NCBI GenBank assembly: GCA_034766995.1
Contig: CM068317.1
Span: 36,354,249 to 36,418,248, forward strand
Length of the DNA: 64,000 nt
Source of the DNA: Acanthacorydalis orientalis
Taxonomy: Eukaryota > Arthropoda > Insecta > Megaloptera > Corydalidae
Reading direction: 5' to 3'
Numbering within the stretch: the first letter of the stretch is position 1; every line of letters begins with the position of its first letter. A program made the position numbers and the translations under genes. The notes beneath the pieces were generated by a model. It ran no database searches and was not told the origin of the DNA. It saw only the letters and a list, made by a program, of their open reading frames with translations. Positions 1 to 13,057 of the stretch are shown in pieces.

Positions 1-359
1 AATAGATTATGAAGGAAAAATAAGATATTACATATTGAGAATAAATAAAATACTTCTCTTCTGTAAACTGCATTTTTATCATGTCATTATTTTTATATTT
101 GTATTATAAAAAAAATGAAATAATTAATGAACAAAATTTGATATTTACATAAATTGCCAATTTATACAAAAACTTTTTTCACGCGTCAAACTAACGTGAA
201 AATAAGCTCAATAACAAGCTCTCTATCGAATGTTGAAATCCTAAAAGGAAAAAAGCTTATCCAATACGCCACTTAGTTCAAAAAGTATCCAATGTATGCA
301 CCCACATTTGATCATACATACATTTATTCCTGGTATCGAAACTACACGAACAGGTCACA

Positions 360-612
360 CGAAACGATCCGAGTCTAACCGATTCGCATGCTGACTGCAG
401 AGTTAAATTCGCGTACACTGAAACGGAACCAAACCTGTCTGCAACGAAAGCACGTTCGTATAACGAAAACAGCTTTTGCGCGCGCTGCGCTATCTTTTTT
501 TAACCGTTACAGAGTCCTGATTGTAGAATATAACTTGCACGCGGTGTACTTACATCAAATTCATCTGTGCTTTGATTCGAACGCGTGTACCGCTGTTTTA
601 AAAACATCATAG
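360..612. promoter_or_regulatory. CpG-richer island near left edge
   Basis: About 250 bases with clearly more G+C and CpG (for example gcgcgcgctgcgc around 478-490) than the AT-rich DNA on either side. In such genomes this composition usually marks an exon, 5' UTR or promoter. A 74-codon plus-strand frame runs through it, but it matches no family I know and looks composition-driven. A consensus splice donor on the minus strand lies inside it (see 554-610). Promoter or exon status is inference. Confidence 0.35.
554..610 (-). CDS. Possible coding exon with consensus donor
   Basis: On the minus strand an ATGATG at 610-605 opens 19 codons (starting MMFLKQRYTR, ending STDEFD) that finish exactly at a strong splice donor, GAT|GTAAGT, at 554/553. 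It could instead be an internal exon using the acceptor AAAACAG at about 593-599, giving an exon 554-592. That version starts in phase 2, which is compatible with the phase-2 donor of the exon at 7445-7620, so the two could belong to one minus-strand gene. The exon is inside the CpG-richer island. No family was recognised. The call rests on the donor, the composition and an open frame only. Confidence 0.25.
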
Positions 613-1114
613 TATATTCAATAGTTTTAGAGTCAATTTAATTATAATTCTCTTTGATTCCTAACGTAGTTTAAAATAATGTTCACAATTTAAACAAAAT
701 ATATATATAGTAGTTTGTGCTTTTAATGTGTGAAAATTGTGTCACTTAGTGAGTTATTATTAAATTTAGTTAAACTGTTTGAATCATTTGTGTATAATTT
801 AACAGTTATCAACAAAACATCAATTTAATCAATAATTAAAAAAAGTTATCGATAAGAAAACACCTGTTTACAAACAACCTGTTCATTTTAATCGAGTTTC
901 AGTTTATACTTGTTCACGTATTGTCTGTTCAATTACTTTAATTGGAAGACGAAACGAGTTTCATTCATTGTATTTTCGTAGAATAATATTTACTTTACGA
1001 TTATAATAACCGTTTACAAGGAAATGAGTCGTTATTTCCACAAAACAATTTGTACTTTTTCGTTTGAAATATTATATTCTACAAATAAATAGATTCGTAA
1101 ATGTACATATTTAT

Positions 1115-1121
1115 TACACAT

Positions 1122-1162
<41 letters not shown>
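1115..1162. repeat. Compound (CA)n(TA)n microsatellite
   Basis: A run of CA dinucleotides passes directly into TA dinucleotides. Confidence 0.95.
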
Positions 1163-1237
1163 ATTGCGTATGTATTTGTATGTTAATACAATGAATTTTA
1201 ATACCAAAAAATATTTTTTTGACGTAGTACTATTTAT

Positions 1238-1240
<3 letters not shown>

Positions 1241-1316
<76 letters not shown>
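1241..1316. repeat. (TA)n microsatellite, interrupted
   Basis: Two TA runs are separated by tgtatataat. Total length is about 76 bases. Confidence 0.95.
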
Positions 1317-1765
1317 TGATTTGAAATAAATTACTATTAGATAACAGACTAAGTACATTCATAGTGATGAAAAATAATAAAAAATAAAGCTATAGTTATC
1401 AATCGAATAGCATACTGACAATTAATTATATTAACATTTAAAACATCTATTTAATAATTTGCATACGTTAATAACTAGATGCATAAATCATTTATTTTTG
1501 TTACAAAAAAGTCGAATTTTCAATCCAAGTTCTTAAACTATAATTAATGGTGTTGCAACGAAACGTTAATGTATTATTGATAAAAACGATCATATAGTTA
1601 CTCATTTTACGTTGGAGTTTATGAATGAAATTATTTTATAATTTGATTTAAAAAAAATTCCGATAAAATTAATTTTTGAAATTATTTATAACTGGAAACG
1701 ATGACAAAAGTTCAAAATTGTGTAAGACGTTGTTTAGTAATAAAGAAATATTTTTAATCACATAG

Positions 1766-1774
<9 letters not shown>

Positions 1775-1832
<58 letters not shown>
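1775..1832. repeat. (TA)n microsatellite
   Basis: Uninterrupted TA run of about 58 bases. Confidence 0.95.
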
Positions 1833-1834
<2 letters not shown>

Positions 1835-2103
1835 TTGTGAGTAAATCTATTCCATCATTCACGCATACTATTCTACAACAAAATTGAATGATAAAAATAC
1901 AATAAATTACAAATTTTATTAAATTACAATTTCTTTCCTAATAAATTCTACTGTAAATTTAATTAACATAATAATATGTTTGAATACATACACACATACA
2001 TTATATATACATCACAATAAGATTAAATAAAAAAATATGATTCATGCATATTTGTTATTATTTTACAATAAAAATATTACTCCTACGCAAACGTCCAGTT
2101 ATT

Positions 2104-2138
<35 letters not shown>

Positions 2139-2238
2139 GCGCTTGGTGTTTCGTGACTTAAAATTATTAACATTTTATTTATGATTTTTTTTAAATTAAA
2201 AATTTTGTATATAAACACCATATGAAAATTACGATTTT

Positions 2239-2239
2239 A

Positions 2240-2292
<53 letters not shown>
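2239..2292. repeat. (TA)n microsatellite
   Basis: TA run with one ACAT interruption. Confidence 0.95.
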
Positions 2293-2295
<3 letters not shown>

Positions 2296-3081
2296 TATGT
2301 AAATTTTGTTCTAAATTATATTACTATATCGAATAAATTTATACACGAAAATTTTATTTTCGTACATGCATAAATACTTTTTTTCAATTGTCAGCATTTC
2401 TATAGATTTCTATATTAGGTTGTCACTTTTGAGTGAAAATTTGCAAGTCTCTCCAACTTACGCCACTTTTCATTATGAAAAGTGACGTACGTTCTGTGTT
2501 TTAAAACTTTTGATGACGTTTCAAATATGCAAAATTGATAAAATACATGTCCTTCATAAAATGTAAATGTATTATATATATTTCCCTTTTTTAAATCCGT
2601 ACTGAGATAAAATATTGTTTTGTTTTTAATACGGGATAAAATCTTTTATTATAAAAGATATTTGTATGAAAATAAAATGATTTAAACTCTAAGAAAAATT
2701 CATAGCGATGTTTTTATTGTATATATTCACAAATTATTCTATTTTTTTCTTTTTATAATCAATTGTCACAAAAAGAATATTAATGTTTTTTTAATATTTG
2801 TTATATTATTTTTATAATATAATTTTTATTATAAAAAATGATATTTCTTTATATATCAAAAAAAAATTTGTTTTTGAAAACATTAAAAAAATGAAAATTC
2901 GTTTAAAAAAAATAAAGCAATATATTTTAAAAGTTCTGTCTAATATCTTAATATATCTTAAATTTCAAACATTGGATTATATATATATGTATATATATAT
3001 ATAAATAAAATACCAACTTACTCAGATATCAAAATATATATTTACTTTCTAATGAATTTATTGTAAAAAACTGTACTGTGT

Positions 3082-3083
<2 letters not shown>

Positions 3084-3152
<69 letters not shown>
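3084..3152. repeat. (TA)n microsatellite
   Basis: Pure TA run of about 69 bases, among the longest uninterrupted arrays in the window. Confidence 0.95.
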
Positions 3153-3154
<2 letters not shown>

Positions 3155-3390
3155 ATTGTTTAACCAATAAATGTTTTAATTTACTTATCGTTTACCAAGT
3201 AGAAATTAATCTTATAACAGTACTAATATTTTACAGAAAGTGTTTTAAAAACAGTTATCTCTTTTAAAATAAGACTATTGTTTTATAGACGTCAGAGTAA
3301 TTAAAAATAAAATTTAAAAACATATACAGAATAATATAAACTTGTTAAATTATTTCATTATTTATTTGATTTTTATGTATATTTACATAC

Positions 3391-3425
3391 ATAGATATAT
3401 ATATATATATATATATATTTGTATA

Positions 3426-3463
<38 letters not shown>

Positions 3464-3488
3464 TATGTATATATATATATATATATAT
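3391..3488. repeat. (TA)n microsatellite, interrupted
   Basis: TA runs broken by tttgtatatattta and by acatatatatgt. Its translations produce Tyr-Ile open frames on both strands that are not genes. Confidence 0.95.
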
Positions 3489-4023
3489 CGACATGTTTTG
3501 AAGTTAAATAATATTAAACTTTCTTTAAAGGAAATCCAAATAATAAACAGCACCTTATTTAAGTAGCATGTAGACCACTTGTATGTTATTATCCAATCTT
3601 GTATTATATAGTAATTCAAACAAATAAAATATAGTAATAATTAAAGTAATAATCAATAGATTAACATATGTAAATGTGAACTGGTAGTATTTAAAATCAT
3701 AATTCTATTATTTCAACTCGAAGTACTCGAAATATAACTTATTTAAATACTTTTCAAGTCTATTCATAAAATAAATCTGTATTAGTCATTAATAAAATAT
3801 GTATATACAGTTCTAAAAGTTATTAACATATAAAATATAGTGAATGTTATTGAATACAAATGAAAAAGCAAATATTTGTGCTTACTATTCAACAAACAAA
3901 ATTGTTTTAAAAAACGTCTGCAACTTCGATTATTGTGAACCACATATATAGTACACATGCAGTGAAAAGAAAAAAAACAGCAATTCATGTTCTTACGACT
4001 CTATTGTGTCTGAGTTTCCGTAG

Positions 4024-4031
4024 TGACGTCA
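4024..4031. promoter_or_regulatory. Perfect CRE palindrome (TGACGTCA)
   Basis: The eight-base full cAMP response element consensus lies 31 bases upstream of the ATG at 4062. A full CRE close to a start codon is typical of CREB/ATF-bound promoters with short 5' UTRs (established knowledge). Its function at this site is inference. Confidence 0.5.
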
Positions 4032-4061
4032 TAAAGGTAGTTTCAACAAAAAAAAATCAAG

Positions 4062-4163
4062 ATGGTGCACATTGGATTCGGCGGGCAATACGTATCGGAA
4101 GGTGGTAAAGCTTATCCGTCTCCGTCTGATCCAACCGACGTTATGATAGAGTCGAGAAAGATG
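4062..4163 (+). CDS. First coding exon, unrecognised protein
   Basis: ATG at 4062 (context caagATGG) opens 34 codons that begin MVHIGFGGQYVSEGG and end DVMIESRKM. They finish in phase 0 at a donor ATG|GTACGT at 4163/4164. The exon is clearly richer in G+C than its flanks, with codons such as GGC, CCG and TCG that are rare in the noise ORFs. An in-frame TAG at 4038-4040 closes the frame upstream, so 4062 is the likely start; the same TAG could be the end of an acceptor, making this an internal exon. The CRE at 4024 supports a promoter here. I do not recognise the protein. The next exon must lie to the right: 18844 is one phase-compatible candidate, but nothing proves that link. Confidence 0.55.
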
Positions 4164-5033
4164 GTACGTTTTATGTGATTTATATTTTGTTGCTGCATCA
4201 TTTAGTTGAGATTTATGATGCTTTTCCGGACGTGTTGATCTCTTTTTGATTTTTTTTTGTAATGATTTTATCTGAGTCGAATCAGTATACAAAATCAAGT
4301 TTTAATATAGTCGGTTGCAAAGAAGATCTATTTAATATCTGTTTTTTTCTTTCTAAAAGAGTTTTTATGTGATTTTATGTTTTATTGATTACAATAGCGT
4401 AGTGTGTTTGGTAAAATGAAACATTCTGAAGTTTTTTATTTGTTGGTTCTTGAAATGAAGAGTAATTAGCAATGAGTTTTTACTAGCATATTGATTTTAA
4501 GTACATTGCAGTATAAATAACTACCGCATGTACGAGTATAAACTTTCAGATTAATGAATTAAAGTAGAACGGGATAATATTTATAAAATAAATATACCAT
4601 TTTAAAATTAATATACATATGTGAACTTTCTAAAAATATTATAATTATTAAAAAGAAAATTTATATTTGAATATTGATTAGCTTAATTTTATTTTTTTAC
4701 ATTTTTATTATTTATATTAAAAAATAATACGATGTGTCATTTTAATACATTTATTTTAAATTAATTACGCATTGAATATTTTTAATTAACTGAAAAAAAT
4801 GTGTTTATTTTTTCACACAACTAGTTTTAAATTTAATTATTTTAATTTATAAAATTAAGTATTTATATTTAAACCTCATCTCATTGAATCAATAAATAAA
4901 CTAATGAAATAAATACTAAAATAAATAATGTGTATTGGTATATTGTTCAGAATTTATTTGATTTGAAGCAATACTTCGTAAAAATGTAATAAAATTTTAT
5001 ATACAGTCTTACTTTATTAATCTTCATCTATTG

Positions 5034-5085
<52 letters not shown>

Positions 5086-6156
5086 AATAGATAAACAAAG
5101 AAAAAATATATAGATAACTGACACAAAATAATGTCATAGAGTATTAAACTTTTAATTTATAAACTTATTGAAGTTAGTTAAAAAATATGTAAAATATTAG
5201 GTATTTCTTTATTTACTTTCTGATATGTTGTTTTTTTTAATCAATTTAATGTATGTTTTCTATTCTGTTGTGTGAATATTTTCTTAGCAAGTAAATTCTT
5301 CTGTTATAGTTTTATTTTTACCATTAAATGGTTTATTGATTGAAAATTACAATAACGTATTAGGTATTCCTAATAGTAATAATATCAATATATTTCTAGT
5401 TAAGACATACACAAAAATGTAATATTATTTATTGAATAAATTTTTAATTTTCCTTGGGTATAATTTCTATTTTTTAAAGTTTATTATTATTTCTTATTTA
5501 ACAAATAAATAAATTTATATATATATTGATTAAAATAAGACATTTTTAAAAATTAATTATGTTAGAAATATAAATTCGAATATTAAATTCAATTGTAAAT
5601 AAAATATGTGTGTAGGTATATAATAATATTTTCACCTCGTGCCTTTTTTTAGATAGAAGTAATAAAAATATTAAAAATTATTTTTTATAAAATTGAAGAT
5701 GACTATAATACCTGTTTATATTAATGTTATTTAAAAATTGAAGTACAAAAATTTTTTTTAAAAAAAATATTAATAAATATCACTTGTGGAAACAAAAATA
5801 ATTTTCTAATTGCAGTCTTCCATGTAGGCCACTAAAATTGTTAAATATATAAAATCAACCTAATACCAATCCTACAGATTACTTTGTCTGGTCTAAATTG
5901 GAATGTATGGTATGTTATCAGGCCGTCATCTAATGCGGTAATCCTTAGGAGGTCAGGCTAATATCGTGTTGATCAAATAAACTAGAAGGTATTTGATTAT
6001 ATCTTTCAAATAATTAGGTTCGTTATACATGTTGCTTTTGATGAACATGGAACGCAGATATCAGTCTCATATGCTAAATTTTAATATGTGTATACTTTGA
6101 ATATGTGTATATACACTATACATTTATATATATATATATATATATATAAATATTTG

Positions 6157-6188
<32 letters not shown>

Positions 6189-7444
6189 AATACTCAGCAT
6201 AACAATAATTATTGAATCTATTTTTGATGTTTTATAAAAGTCCTATTTTTTTAATTAAAAACTATTTTATTGTGATGACACTTATTAAATAGTTTCTATT
6301 AAAATTAAAATAAGCTGGAAATATAAACAAAAAATCTAATTGCTTGAACAAGTGCATTAATAATAAGCTTTTATATTTACTTTACTAACACAATAAATAA
6401 TTTAACTTCCCAAATAAATGTCTGATTTATTTTATCGATAATACATTAACTGCTCTTCAAACTACTAGAAATTATGAACATATAGAAAAGTTTTATACTG
6501 AGAAGTTGTTGTATTTTCCCTAGTCAATAAACTTAGAGTTTAACTAGAGTTAGTTACCGTTTTATTGAAGAACAATATTCATATATTAAAACTTTTCAAC
6601 ATTACGAATATTAAAAACGTTTAAATATTAAATTATTTTCAATTTTAAAAGTATTATAAATATATAACTTATATTAATTATTACGTATAATGTTTATTTT
6701 TTTCATATTTATACTATTTTTTTCTCTTATAAAAATTTATTTTCATTTTAAGTATATATTAATTTGTTATATATTTAAAATTAATATGTAATGACTTAGT
6801 ATAAAGTCTTTAACTTAAAAAAAATATTTATCCTTTTCCTGTCGATATTATCTCAGGTTCTTTCGATTTATGTAATATTAATGTAATGACTTTTATATAA
6901 AGATAAATGACTATTTTTTTTATCAAGAATATATATACATTTTATTTTATTATATAAAGAAATAAAAATTACAGACTCCAATATGTAGTATTACTGATGA
7001 ATTCCGTTGGATTGTAAGTAAATTATTTTGCAATCATGAATTAAGTATTAATTGTTTTCTCTTAAAAAATCTTTTTTAAATAATTAAATGAAATAAATAA
7101 ATATATGCATATATATAAGGATGCATGTATGTATATATATATATATATATATATACATGCATATTTGATAGACATTTTTAAACACACATATCTTTGAATA
7201 AAAGCGGAGTTATATATTGAGTTCTAATAAAAAGCAAACTATTCCCATTTCAAAAAAGAACTATTCTTCTGTAAATCTCGAAATAAAAAGTATATATATA
7301 TTCATATAAAGTTTCAAATATCGAACACGCGCCATTTATTATAAAAAAAATTGTATCTTAAAGTTCAACTAAAACATTTTATTGAAAATTTCTCTACACA
7401 CTTAAGTGAGTCTTTTATAAATATATATATAAAAAAAGACTTAC
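4164..7444. other. Intron or intergenic, AT-rich
   Basis: Probably the first intron of the gene starting at 4062, and also downstream of the minus-strand exon at 7445-7620. It contains TA arrays at 5039-5082 and 6125-6184. A somewhat GC-richer patch at 5870-6060 has interrupted coding-like frames that I cannot assign. No other exon is supported. Confidence 0.5.
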
Positions 7445-7620
7445 CTGCCAGATCTAGAATAATCCTCCGCATTTTTTCCAATAAAGTACACAGTAACGGA
7501 CGTGTCTTCCATTTTCAGCGCACAAACAAGTCTTGAATCAGAATCAGTCGAATCGAATTCATCTATAATATCGAGTTCGTACCCATTGTAGCGTTCACAA
7601 GGAACATTTGTTATATAATT
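7445..7620 (-). CDS. Internal coding exon, unrecognised protein
   Basis: The minus strand is open for 58 codons plus 2 bases between a possible acceptor GTTTAG (7626-7621) and an excellent donor GGCAG|GTAAGT at 7445/7444. The translation starts NYITNVPCERYNGYELD, is acidic in the middle (DEFDSTDSDSR), and ends with a beta-strand-like MEDTSVTVYFIGKN then AEDYSRSG. Residue use is balanced and unlike the Tyr/Ile/Lys/Asn noise of the region, and base composition rises over exactly this interval. The first in-frame Met is at 7512, so the exon could be a first coding exon with 5' UTR or fully coding. The donor is phase 2. I do not recognise the family; the following exons must be to the left. The plus-strand frame over the same bases is taken to be a shadow. 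Confidence 0.6.
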
Positions 7621-7639
7621 CTAAACTTTATTCTTATAT

Positions 7640-7855
7640 ACATATTATCTTATTACAAAAGCTCATTCTTCTGTTTATTGTATTTTTTATTGTAAACATG
7701 GCGGATCTCTTTACAGAAGTTTATCATTTACATACAAGTCATTTTTAATACCACAATGTATAAACATAAAACACTTTATAATGGTTATAAAGATCAGATT
7801 TATTCATTGTTAATGGTGAACATTTTCTCTGAAAAGAAATTTCTGATCAGTGTTG

Positions 7856-7889
<34 letters not shown>

Positions 7890-9276
7890 ATTTGTTCTTC
7901 TCTTCTAGCAAAAATATGGACTAAAAATAAATACAGATAAAATTAATACTGATAAATATGACTTTACATATATTTTTCATTTTATAATTCATAAAATTAA
8001 ATAAGAAAATAAATTGAAAATTTATAACTGACAATTAAAAAAATACCTTGTGTAATTTTTTAAATTGTAAAAAATAAAACGACTTTATTTCATGTAAAAT
8101 AAAATAATATATTTTTATTGAAAATTACTATAAGTTTCAATATTGTAAATCTTTATTTTTTTTTTTGTAAAAAAAATACATTTTTAAATAATAAAATCGT
8201 TCATATATTGTACGTTTCATTAATTAATGTATTTAAAATAATACAGAAAAAACAATATTTTATTAAATGTAACATTTTAAGCTGAATTACATAAACACGG
8301 TTTTAAACGTGTTATAAAATAAAAGCTTGTTATAAATTTTAAAAAGTTCTTTCGGAAAAAGTTCGATATAATATGTATTTAAAATCCTGGAAAATTTTAA
8401 ATGTAAAAAAGTTACAGTTGGCCAAAATAAATAGGATTAATATTTAAGCTGACTAATTTTTTTTAACCCTTTGCAGTCGACTTGTTTTAAATTTTAATAC
8501 TTGCAATATTCTTCTTAAATATTTTTGTTCTCAAGCGAGGGAAGCTATATGAGATTAGTTTGATAAATAATAGGTTTAACATTATTTTTGTAATTATAAT
8601 TTAATTTTAAATAGACACTCCTATTTATAAAAGTATTGATTTGTAAATAAAAAAAATATGTCAACCACAAACTTTTATATATTTAATAGTTTTCTTCAAT
8701 CGTAATAAAATTTTGTTACAAATAGAAAAATATAAGAAAAAGGTATGATAAAAATATGTATTTGCGACAAAAAGCATTTTATTCAAAGAAGAGATCTTCC
8801 CGTGATAGTCTTTTTACTTCTACATAAATTTTTGTTTTTTCAGTTTTCAGTTAAGATGCAGACTTCTTTATTTAGTTTCCTCGTAATATTTCTCATAATA
8901 AAATCATTTCTTTACAACTAACCGAGCTATATTCAGAATAACATTAAAATACATTTTGATATTTGTTATGTCTCATATTTATGACATTTTAATATTAATC
9001 TAAAAAGTATTTAAAATGTATATTTTCATTAACACTTTTTATATTAGAATATATCAGTTTTTTAAATTAAATATTATTAGTTTTCTTATTAAATGGATTC
9101 TTTTTATGAAGGCATATTTTTGTAATTGAGTAATTGTTATATTAAATAATCTTCGATTTAGAAAACGTTTAAAATATTAAAAGTACAATTTTGAATCAAT
9201 AGTTTTACAAAAATATTAATTTTTAAGAATATTAATATTTTCATTTCTCTATTGTTAATATTATTATAGAATATAA

Positions 9277-9330
<54 letters not shown>

Positions 9331-9712
9331 TGTAGTTATCTACAAACATATTTTTGTTTAAATATCGCTATCGAATAATTGATACTGATGGTGGAATTTG
9401 AGTCAAAATGTGAGAAAACTACTCAAAATGAATATTAAGCATTTTTAAAAAATTCTGTGATGTATAATAAATTATTCATTTATAAAAAAATATTAATAAT
9501 GATACAACCATTAATTCTATATTCACATTTATGTAAATCATTTGTTGTAAAGAAATTGTTAGCTTAATTATTAGAAAGACTCTTTATGATTACTTATTAT
9601 ATATTAATATTTTTTGTACAATGATGTCAATAATTCATTTCAACTTATAAACATATTTGATATAAAATGTTAATCGTTAAAAACATATATATGTTATATA
9701 TGTACATATATT

Positions 9713-9744
<32 letters not shown>

Positions 9745-10674
9745 AACAGACAGAGATAATCTCTAAAATTCATATAAAAACAAACAATGGTTTAAAACGA
9801 ATTTTATGCATTTAAAATTTGATCACAATTTCGAGTCAAATGTGAAAGATTGAATAAAACTCATTGACCGTGACCTCATTGCTAATTTCGAATGTTCATT
9901 TGCCCGTGAAACAAATATCTAAAGTGACATTTAAAATTTATGATTTAGCTGTTCAAACTGTCATAGGCACAACTGCTATATCTCACATTGACTACAACAA
10001 AATTCAAGAGAGAAAATACATTCATTGTAACTGGTACATATAGATCATAAATTGTTCTTGTTCAAGATTTTCTTTTAATGTTTCTATTCGAATAATCAAT
10101 TTATCGAATATACTACAATTTCTTTGTCTTCAAATAAAATATGTACAGAGCGTCGCAATTTTTTATATGAACAAATTTATGCATCGTTTCATGTGAATAT
10201 ATTCCATACGAAATCCAGAATAAATAATATATATTTGAAATTCTTGTATTATGTATACTGTTTAGTTTTGCAGCGTTCGTATTTATAGAATTCAATACTT
10301 TTATATTATTTTCTTGAATAAAAATGTAAAAATTTATATTCAGATAAATTTACTTTAACGCTTCGAATTAAATAAAATGAAAATTCACTGAATCTTTCAC
10401 AATTACTATTTATTATTATACATTATTATTATTTATACCAATTTAATAAGTTTTATATTAAAAACATAGTTAATTCTAATTAATTTTGATATGGAATATG
10501 TCAGTTTTTCTAAATTTATAATTATTCTGTTGCAATGTCTCTTTTAATCTTAAAATCAGCAAAGTATTTAAAATAATTTTTGCTTAAGAAATTTGATTTA
10601 ATTTTGAACATAATCTAATAAATATGTTTTTTTAAAAAAAATATTTTTAATTAACAAAAAAAACTATTTATCTG

Positions 10675-10728
<54 letters not shown>

Positions 10729-13050
10729 TAGATAGATAGATAGAGAGATAAATTTAACATAACACAAAAAATGAAAACTTTTGTTTATTATTTAAATAAT
10801 TACAATTTTTTCTTTAACAAACTTCTTGAAATTTTAATTTACTTCACTTCTCCAGAATCGAAAATTTTTTTCTTATAAAAGATATTCAGTAATTGATTAT
10901 TAATACTTCTGATTTTTATGTGGACACATTTTGATTTCAATTCAGATCATCAGAACACTAAGAAATAGAAGAATCTATTTATTTAAACAATCTTATATAC
11001 CTAGATTTTTCATATACAGTTTTCTTTCTTTAACTGACCTTAAAAGTTCTCGATTTCCGTATTATTTTCTTAAATTATGAATTGTATCGATCTTTACTTA
11101 TTTATGGTTTAAAAATATAAATATTTCTGTAATATTAACTGTTATGGTACCCGTACCCCGTTTTCTGATTTTTAAGGGAACATAAATTCATCAGCAAATT
11201 TATTTTTTAATTTTATTATTTTTTTTATTTATCAATAAAGACACTTTTTAGTTTTAAAATCTTTTTGGAATCTTAAATTGTTGTAATTTCATTATTGACT
11301 TTTATATAACAGGAGTTGTCAATATTGATGGACAAAATAAAAAAGGTAGTTCTAAATAAAGCCACTGAATTTTGAAAACATAAAATATGTGAAGAATATG
11401 TATCTGGTAACATTTTATTACCAATTAAGTAATTTTAGAACGATTAACTTTATATTATGATATTAACAGTTATATATAAAGGGTTATGAATATATAATAT
11501 ATCTATTTTTTCTAAATATTTTGAGAGCCATTATTGATTTTGCAAAAGCTAGTTCGGTTTGCAAGAAATGTTATATTTATATCTTCTATATAATATTATT
11601 AAAAATTATTACCGTATAATATTGTTTTACATTTAAATATATTAAATCTATAGTCTCTACTTTTGAGTGAGTAATAGTTTTCATCTGAATTAAAAAAAAA
11701 TAGTCATTCAACTTTTTATAAATATATAGAATTTAGAATTCAAATATGTTTTAAATCCACAAATATTTTTATTGAATGAAGTAATAAATATTTTCATTAA
11801 AAAAAGAAATAAATAAAATAGATAATTCATTTCTTTGTACCTTTAAAAATATGATTTTTTTAATAAAAATGTATTTTTATATTTAAGTATTTTGAAATTT
11901 ATATTTTTTGTTAAAAAAATTATAATTAAATATCATTGCATATAGATTTAAAATTGAAACAGATTATATTGAATTGTTATTCAGTACGTTTTATTTGAAG
12001 TAAAAAAAAATTAATGAGCGTTTTACATACATTTCAATTCATAAATTTAATGAAGCAAATTAAATGAACATGTTTAAAATATTCAAGAAACGGTGATTTT
12101 TTACAGTTTTACACTTAATTTAATACAAATTTAAGTGAGATACAAAGGTAACGAATCTGAAAACTTTTAAAAAGTTTTCAATCATTTTAAAATTTAATGA
12201 AGAATAACGTATTGTAAAAATAATGAGATACATTTTTCTTACAAAATTGATTTTATTTTACCGACACGTTATTCATAAACTTTTTAAATTTTAAATTTCT
12301 ATTTTAAGAAGAAGGTAGTTTCAAGTTTACAAGAAAGTAAAATGAACGAATAATATTTTTATGAATTGCAACTTTGTTATTTTAGTTTAAAGAATTTATA
12401 ATGAACCCTATTTTATTATACATATATACATAAATTTGGAAAGTTATTAATTAAAAACTATATCTTACTGTACTGAAATTGAAAAGGGTTATTGTTAGTG
12501 TGCGGTATTTGTAAACCTTCTGCATATTTAAGTTTTGAATTTATACAAAACGTAAACAATATTTGAAAATTGATCTTTTAATGTATTTTCTCTTATAAAA
12601 TAGAACGTTAATTATACTGAAAGTACAATGAACATTTACATTCTAAAATGAATTTCGAACGGAACACGTATTTCGATCCGTAGCAAGTTGAAAGTTCACC
12701 GATACGTTAACAAAAGCTTCATATGGCTATTGTGTGTTCAAAATAGAAGCTTTTATTTGAAATTATGAGTTCACCATATACTATATTAATAACCACATCA
12801 TCAAAGCGTTATCGTAAAAAAATCAACGTTAAAGATGATTATTATGTTATTTTTGAAATGCGACGGCACGTTGTAAAACGATTATTCACGTTATCGCTTG
12901 AGCGTTATATGAAAAAAGTTTACAGTGTTTTATACGTAAACATTACTTTTTTTCATCAACTCTAGATATTATGTTGACATATTTTTTTTAAAAAAAGGAC
13001 TGTGTACCAGATATACTTTTTATTTTATTGATCGGTAAATTTTATTTGGA
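7640..13050. other. AT-rich stretch without recognised gene
   Basis: It holds TA arrays (for example 9281-9326 and 10675-10750), a TTAACCCTTTGCAGTCGA motif near 8464 that resembles a piggyBac-type end, and moderately GC-richer patches at 9840-10050 and 12640-12930 without a convincing exon. A 66-codon plus-strand ORF at 12765-12965 is open from an ATG, but I cannot support it as a gene. Confidence 0.5.
10675..10750. repeat. (TA)n followed by GATA repeats
   Basis: A TA run of about 45 bases passes into tandem GATA and then gaga. Confidence 0.95.
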
Positions 13051-13057
13051 TATATTA

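Larger units (their letters stand above)
613..4020. other. AT-rich stretch without recognised gene
   Basis: No supportable exon was seen. The stretch contains several (TA)n arrays (listed separately) and a near-perfect 21-base palindrome at 2464-2484 (CACTTTTCATTATGAAAAGTG). The open frames here are either Tyr-Ile translations of TA repeats or short AT-rich noise. Confidence 0.6.

Noticed and set aside
388..612. 74-codon plus-strand ORF
   Set aside because: Explained by low stop density in the CpG-richer island. No splice sites or family; the minus-strand donor is the better signal.
4029..4298. 89-codon minus-strand ORF opposite the exon at 4062
   Set aside because: It is the antisense shadow of the plus-strand exon, which has the start, donor and CRE.
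7351..7536. 61-codon plus-strand ORF
   Set aside because: Antisense shadow of the stronger minus-strand exon 7445-7620.
7699..7749. ATGGCGGATCTC with good Kozak context on the plus strand
   Set aside because: Only 16 codons to a stop and no donor.
12765..12965. 66-codon plus-strand ATG ORF
   Set aside because: Somewhat coding-like, but within chance expectation and with no supporting signals.
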